Assembly: GCA_009925965.1 (NCBI GenBank)
Contig: RFPW01000071.1
Location: 1-9,343 of the forward strand
Source of the DNA: Betaproteobacteria bacterium
Lineage (GTDB): Bacteria; Pseudomonadota; Gammaproteobacteria; Burkholderiales; Burkholderiaceae_E
Length of the DNA stretch: 9,343 nt
Reading direction: 5' to 3'
Of this stretch, positions 6,699 through 9,343 are shown in pieces; positions within the stretch are counted from its first letter, which is position 1, and every line of letters begins with the position of its first letter. The notes beneath the pieces are model-generated. The model did no database searches. It was given only the letters and a program-made list of their open reading frames with translations, and was not told the DNA's origin. Both the position numbers and the translations under genes were made by a program.

Positions 6699-7103
6699 GG
6701 GCGCTACAGTACCGGTAATTGCGACTGTTCTTCTTTGGAGGGAGCTTCAGTCTTTCAAGCGCCGCCAGGTCCATCCATCAGTTGCAACTCAATCCTGCCG
6801 GCCATTTCGATGTCGCAATGGGTTCAAAAATGAGCCGCACTTGGGCCTCGGCCTTCCGCAGCATCTTGCCGCCCGATCTGGCAAGAGTTGACGTTAGGGG
6901 AAACTCATTCGCGAAAGAGGCATCAATGTGAGCGAGCGATCGATCACAGCGAACTGAAAGGCTCTATAGAATGGAATTGTTTGCCACACGTCGCGCCGCC
7001 GATGTGCCCGCCGAGTGACGTCGTTCATGCATAGGGCTCGAAAAGCCATTCAAAATAGCCTTACAATTCCCCATCTATTTAAATTCCAACCAAGGCGAGC
7101 AAA
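6699..7103. other. Intergenic region without a convincing gene
   Basis: 405 nt between the membrane/spermidine-synthase-like gene (leaving to the left) and the winged-helix gene (leaving to the right), so it must hold both promoters unless one gene is read from elsewhere. I see no strong sigma70 pair. Candidate -10 hexamers on the plus strand are TATAGA (6965-6970), TACAAT (7062-7067) and TATTTA (7076-7081), none with a good -35. A perfect 7-bp inverted repeat TCTTGCC/GGCAAGA with a 9-nt spacer lies at 6864-6886. From about 7030 the DNA turns AT-rich, including ATTTAAAT at 7077-7084. Open frames here are short, begin at rare starts and have no Shine-Dalgarno. Confidence 0.6.
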
Positions 7104-7466
7104 TTGGCCTCAAATACCGAACTGAAGGATTTCCTTTTCCGCGTCAAAAATGTCATCGCGACTGTCGAAGAGTCGACGGGATTTGACACACTTGATCCCA
7201 CCTCCAAGAACATTCTGGAATACGTCGCTCGAGCCGAACTCGAGGAGCGCGAGATTTTCGTGGCCGACGTCATCCGTCACCGCGACCTCGGCAGCGTGGC
7301 AAACCTCCACGGCCGGCTGTCCGCCCTTGTCCAGATGGGCTGGTTAACCCTGTTGCCAGAGCCTAGCGACGGTCGGCGCAAGCGCGTGATCCTCGCGCAA
7401 CCTGCTCGCTCGGCCTACAACAAGATGTCGACCAAGCTCGAAAACGCACTCAAGCCCCGCGACTGA
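7104..7466 (+). CDS. Small winged-helix / MarR-like DNA-binding protein
   Basis: A 120-residue soluble protein with a probable winged helix-turn-helix. A helix-rich N-terminus (ELKDFLFRVKNVIATVEES) leads into LDPTSKNILEYVARAELEER (30-49). IFVADVIRHRDLGSVANLHGRLSALVQMGWLTLL (51-84) reads as HTH plus recognition helix, and PEPSDGRRKRVILAQPARSAYNKM (85-108) as a MarR-type beta-wing, similar to the DxRDgRxxxvxLT-x-x-G wing. The two long dimerisation helices of full MarR proteins are shortened, so it belongs with the small MarR-like group. It starts at TTG (7104); AAGGCGAG at 7092-7099 is an acceptable Shine-Dalgarno and no in-frame ATG fits. It could bind in the AT-rich DNA just upstream (autoregulation) but its target is unknown. 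The next plus-strand gene, trmB, is 148 nt further on, beyond an antisense tRNA gene. Confidence 0.72.
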   Translation: MASNTELKDFLFRVKNVIATVEESTGFDTLDPTSKNILEYVARAELEEREIFVADVIRHRDLGSVANLHGRLSALVQMGWLTLLPEPSDGRRKRVILAQPARSAYNKMSTKLENALKPRD

Positions 7467-7493
7467 GGTAGCAACTTAGAAAGGCCATTGCGC

Positions 7494-7531
7494 CTCAACC
7501 GCCGCTCTAAGGGGTGGCGGGCAGTGTTGAG
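7494..7531. terminator. Bulged hairpin between the winged-helix gene and tRNA-Gly (possible bidirectional terminator)
   Basis: CTCAACCGCC (7494-7503) pairs with GGCG (7516-7519) and, past a 6-nt bulge, with GTTGAG (7526-7531). It lies 27 nt after the stop of the plus-strand regulator and just beyond the CCA end of the minus-strand tRNA, where both transcripts should end. There is no T tract directly after the stem on either strand, so its activity is uncertain. Confidence 0.35.
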
Positions 7532-7533
7532 TC

Positions 7534-7607
7534 TGGAGCGGGTGATGGGAATCGAACCCACGCTTGAGGCTTGGGAAGCCGCCGTTCTGCCATTGAACTA
7601 CACCCGC
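7534..7607 (-). tRNA. tRNA-Gly, anticodon CCC, with encoded CCA
   Basis: Cloverleaf read on the minus strand: acceptor GCGGGTG pairs perfectly with CACCCGC. The D arm is GTTC/GAAC with loop AATGGCA, the anticodon loop is TTCCCAA (anticodon CCC, decoding GGG), the variable loop is AAGC, and the T arm is GTGGG-TTCGATT-CCCAT with one G-T pair at its base. Discriminator U73 is the glycine identity base, followed by encoded CCA (7536-7534). Total 74 nt. The anticodon stem GCGGC/GCCTC has a C-U mismatch at the second pair (28-42) but is otherwise paired. It decodes one of the four glycine codons; other glycine isoacceptors must be elsewhere. It is transcribed divergently from trmB, whose ATG is 7 nt from its 5' end. 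Confidence 0.95.
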
Positions 7608-7614
7608 AAACTCA

Positions 7615-8361
7615 ATGAATCCTAGCACGAGCCCCGGGGGTTCGTTTCAGCACCCGGCCGTCAGCCCGGTCGGCGGACCATCCTCACATATCCGGAGTTT
7701 TGTTCACCGCCGCGGGCACCTCACACCGAGCCAGCGCGAGGCCTGGCAAACCGGGATGCCGAAGTGGGGTCTGCCTTGGCAGCCCCATCCACTCGACCTT
7801 GGCGAGATCTTCGGCCGCGAGGCGCCACGGGTCTTGGAGATTGGTTTTGGCATGGGCGAAACCACGGCACAGATTGCCGCAGCCTCCCCCGAAACGGATT
7901 TTCTTGGCGTCGAGGTCTACACCGCCGGTTGCGGCGCCTTGCTACGTCGTATCGCGGACCAAAATCTGACGAATCTAAGAATTATTCAGCATGACGCCAT
8001 GGAAGTGGTGCGTGACATGATTCAAGCCGAAACACTGAACCGGATTCAAATTTTCTTTCCGGACCCCTGGCCCAAAGCCCGACACCACAAGCGCCGACTG
8101 ATTCGCCCCGAGTTCGTGGAAGAACTCGCAATCCGGTTAAAGCCTGGGGGCACCCTGCATTGCGCGACAGACTGGGCGGAGTATGCCGCCGTCATGCGCG
8201 AGGTGCTATCCGCAAGCCCGACTCTGCACACCCAGTCGACGACGCCCGACGGCTTCGCGCCCCGCCCCGCCTATCGGCCACTCACCCGATTTGAGTCACG
8301 CGGCCTGCGCCTCGGTCATGAGGTTTTTGATTTGGTCTATGAACGCAATGAAGGTCCCTAA
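7615..8361 (+). CDS. trmB: tRNA (guanine-N7-)-methyltransferase
   Basis: SAM-dependent cytoplasmic enzyme making m7G at position 46 of tRNA variable loops; 248 residues, normal for the family. Visible signatures are the N-terminal IRSFVHRRGHLTPSQREAW (26-44), SAM-binding LEIGFGMGETT (74-84), LGVEVYTAGCGALLRRI (97-113), the HDAMEVVRDMI segment (126-136), the catalytic block IFFPDPWPKARHHKRRL (146-162) with Asp150, LKPGGTLHCATDW (175-187) and the C-terminal TRFESRG (224-230). The phrasing resembles betaproteobacterial TrmB. The ATG at 7615 is the only start keeping the N-terminal motif; no Shine-Dalgarno is visible because the upstream bases belong to the tRNA-Gly gene on the other strand. Its mRNA therefore either begins very close to the ATG or carries antisense tRNA sequence in its leader. 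It converges on uppP with a 13-nt gap. Confidence 0.97.
   Translation: MNPSTSPGGSFQHPAVSPVGGPSSHIRSFVHRRGHLTPSQREAWQTGMPKWGLPWQPHPLDLGEIFGREAPRVLEIGFGMGETTAQIAAASPETDFLGVEVYTAGCGALLRRIADQNLTNLRIIQHDAMEVVRDMIQAETLNRIQIFFPDPWPKARHHKRRLIRPEFVEELAIRLKPGGTLHCATDWAEYAAVMREVLSASPTLHTQSTTPDGFAPRPAYRPLTRFESRGLRLGHEVFDLVYERNEGP
7619..7627 (-). promoter_or_regulatory. Extended -10 promoter element for tRNA-Gly, inside trmB
   Basis: On the minus strand TGCTAGGAT (7627-7619) is an extended -10 (TGn followed by TAGGAT), placed 11 nt before the mature tRNA 5' end, which predicts a leader of only a few bases. The nearest -35-like hexamer, CTGAAA (7650-7645), is 20 nt away, too far to be ideal; the extended -10 could compensate. 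The element lies within codons 2-5 of trmB. Confidence 0.5.
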
Positions 8362-8374
8362 ACTCAGGGCCAGC

Positions 8375-9244
8375 TCAGAGCGTCCAACCGATTGACCCGC
8401 TCCACGCGGTTGCCAGGACCAATGCGCCGAAGCCGATTCGATACCACGCGAAGACGGTAAAGGTGTGAGAGGCCACAAAGCGGATCAGCCAATGAACGCA
8501 TGCCAACGCGGACAGGAACGAAAACCCCAGACCAACGGCAAACAGCGGTAGATCCGCGAACGACAACAAAGCACGGGCTTTCCAGAGATCGTAGGCGCCC
8601 GCCGCCATTAAGGTTGGCATCGCCAGGAAGAACGAAAACTCGGTCGCAGCTTGCCGCGAGAGCCCAAACAGCATCCCGCCAATAATCGTTGCACCCGAAC
8701 GGCTCGTCCCCGGAATCAGCGCAAACGCCTGCGCAACCCCGAGCTTGAGTGCATCCCGCCAATCCATGCCATCCATTGAGAGGACTCGCGGTCCGCCCTG
8801 CCCGGCTGCGAGCCGCGCGGCCTGCCGGCGCTCCACCCAAAGAATGACCAGACCCCCGACGATAAACGCGAGGGCGACAGGGACGGGGGCAAAGAGTGAC
8901 CGCTTGATGGCCGATCCGAAGGCCAAGCCAAGAACGGCCGCAGGCAAAAAGGCCAACGCGAGATGGATGACAAACTGCCGAGATGACTGACCCGTGGGGC
9001 CCGCGCGTCCAAGACCACTCAACACGCTGATGACGCGCGCTCGAAAGTACCAGAGCACCGCAAACATGGCGCCGGACTGAATGACGATTTCGAACACCTT
9101 GGCCCGTTCGTCCGCAAAACCCAGCAAGTGGCCCACGAGAATGAGGTGCCCCGTACTAGAAACGGGTAAGAACTCGGTCAGTCCCTCAACGATGCCCAAC
9201 AGGGCGCCTTTAATCAGAAGCGGCAGTGCGATCAGAACGTCCAT
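8375..9244 (-). CDS. uppP: Undecaprenyl-diphosphate phosphatase (bacitracin resistance protein BacA)
   Basis: Integral inner-membrane enzyme that dephosphorylates undecaprenyl pyrophosphate to recycle the lipid carrier for peptidoglycan and other envelope polymers; overexpression gives bacitracin resistance in known cases. At 289 residues it is near normal length with about eight hydrophobic segments. The first conserved block is GIVEGLTEFLPVSSTGHLIL (17-36) with Glu20, Glu24, Ser30 and His33, corresponding to the E/Q-x3-E and SSTGH active-site motifs. The second is LIPGTSRSGATIIGGMLFGL (176-195) containing the PGTSRSG loop with Arg182. An internal TEFSFFLAMPT (201-211) is also typical. The ATG at 9244 lies 10 nt after the stop of an upstream minus-strand gene, and AAGG sits 4 nt before it as a weak Shine-Dalgarno, so co-transcription is likely. 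It converges with trmB, 13 nt apart. Confidence 0.97.
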   Translation of the reverse strand: MDVLIALPLLIKGALLGIVEGLTEFLPVSSTGHLILVGHLLGFADERAKVFEIVIQSGAMFAVLWYFRARVISVLSGLGRAGPTGQSSRQFVIHLALAFLPAAVLGLAFGSAIKRSLFAPVPVALAFIVGGLVILWVERRQAARLAAGQGGPRVLSMDGMDWRDALKLGVAQAFALIPGTSRSGATIIGGMLFGLSRQAATEFSFFLAMPTLMAAGAYDLWKARALLSFADLPLFAVGLGFSFLSALACVHWLIRFVASHTFTVFAWYRIGFGALVLATAWSGSIGWTL

Positions 9245-9254
9245 GAAGCCTTGC

Positions 9255-9343
9255 TCATCTCACAAAAAAGGTTTTTTCGTCGCGCCGCTCAACGAGTCCC
9301 TGCAGGATAAGTTCTTCCAGATGCTGGGCGATCGTGCGGCGCT
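9255..9343 (-). CDS. C-terminal end of an unidentified protein, probably winged-helix (cut by window edge)
   Basis: Only the last 28 codons and a TGA are present. The reading includes TIAQHLEELILQGLVERRDE (3-22), then KTFFVR. A helix, HLEEL, a short turn, GLVERR and a charged hairpin ending in a beta strand look like the recognition helix and wing of a winged-helix domain. This could be the tail of a transcription factor or a C-terminal helper domain as in RecQ-like or LACTB2-like proteins; I cannot tell which. It ends 10 nt before the uppP start, so it is probably the upstream gene of the same transcript. An A6-CC-T6 run, coding for the EKTFF stretch, lies near its end. Confidence 0.7.
   Translation of the reverse strand, partial: RRTIAQHLEELILQGLVERRDEKTFFVR

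Noticed and set aside
6175..6774. 199-codon minus-strand frame overlapping the start of the membrane fusion gene
   Set aside because: Arg-rich out-of-frame reading over the conserved membrane segments; no Shine-Dalgarno and no recognisable domain.
6719..6931. 70-codon plus-strand frame in the gene-free region
   Set aside because: Starts at TTG without a ribosome site, no recognisable motif, and composition looks random.
8364..8840. 158-codon minus-strand frame within uppP
   Set aside because: Out-of-frame shadow of uppP, which has both conserved active-site blocks in the other frame.
9269..9282. A6-GG-T6 run as an intrinsic terminator or slippage site
   Set aside because: It codes in frame for the end of the upstream protein (EKTFF), the stem would be only A-T pairs with a 2-nt loop, and there is no sign of a frame change.

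Overview
The window reads as ordinary chromosome of a proteobacterium, most likely a beta- or gammaproteobacterium. It is dense and GC-rich. TrmB and UppP have the sequence character I associate with betaproteobacterial versions, the tRNA gene encodes its CCA end, and flagellar-type export genes are present. The alanine racemase is of a kind I associate more with alphaproteobacteria, so I keep the class assignment loose. I see no insertion sequence, phage gene, CRISPR array or toxin-antitoxin pair.

Layout. Positions 1-1551 (minus) hold the start of an RND efflux permease (cut by the window edge) preceded by its lipoprotein membrane-fusion subunit, only 2 nt apart. A 73-nt divergent intergenic region with a 26-bp interrupted palindrome separates this from alr (1625-2752, plus) and a small antibiotic_biosynthesis_monooxygenase (ABM)-fold monooxygenase (2800-3111, plus). 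Running toward these is a minus-strand group: a membrane/spermidine-synthase-like fusion (6698-4611), a FliK-like hook-length-control protein (4527-3403) and a 98-residue FlhB C-terminal-domain protein (3410-3114). The last two overlap by 8 nt. Positions 6699-7103 contain no convincing gene. A small winged-helix regulator (7104-7466, plus, TTG start) follows, then tRNA-Gly(CCC) on the minus strand (7607-7534), trmB (7615-8361, plus), uppP (9244-8375, minus) and the last 28 codons of an unidentified minus-strand gene at the window edge.

How the genes fit together. alr (D-Ala supply) and uppP (undecaprenyl carrier recycling) both serve peptidoglycan synthesis but are not linked here. The RND pair forms the inner-membrane and periplasmic parts of an efflux pump; no outer-membrane channel is visible. 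trmB, a tRNA m7G46 methyltransferase, is back-to-back with a tRNA gene. The FliK-like/FlhB-C pair looks like a second copy of the export-specificity-switch partners, without the NPTH self-cleavage motif.

The most interesting items are this FliK-like/FlhB-C pair, the tight trmB/tRNA-Gly divergence with a tRNA promoter inside trmB, the candidate operator between the efflux genes and alr, and the alr substitution at the carbamylated-lysine position. I do not see evidence of a wholly new system; most of the window is recognisable housekeeping or accessory content.
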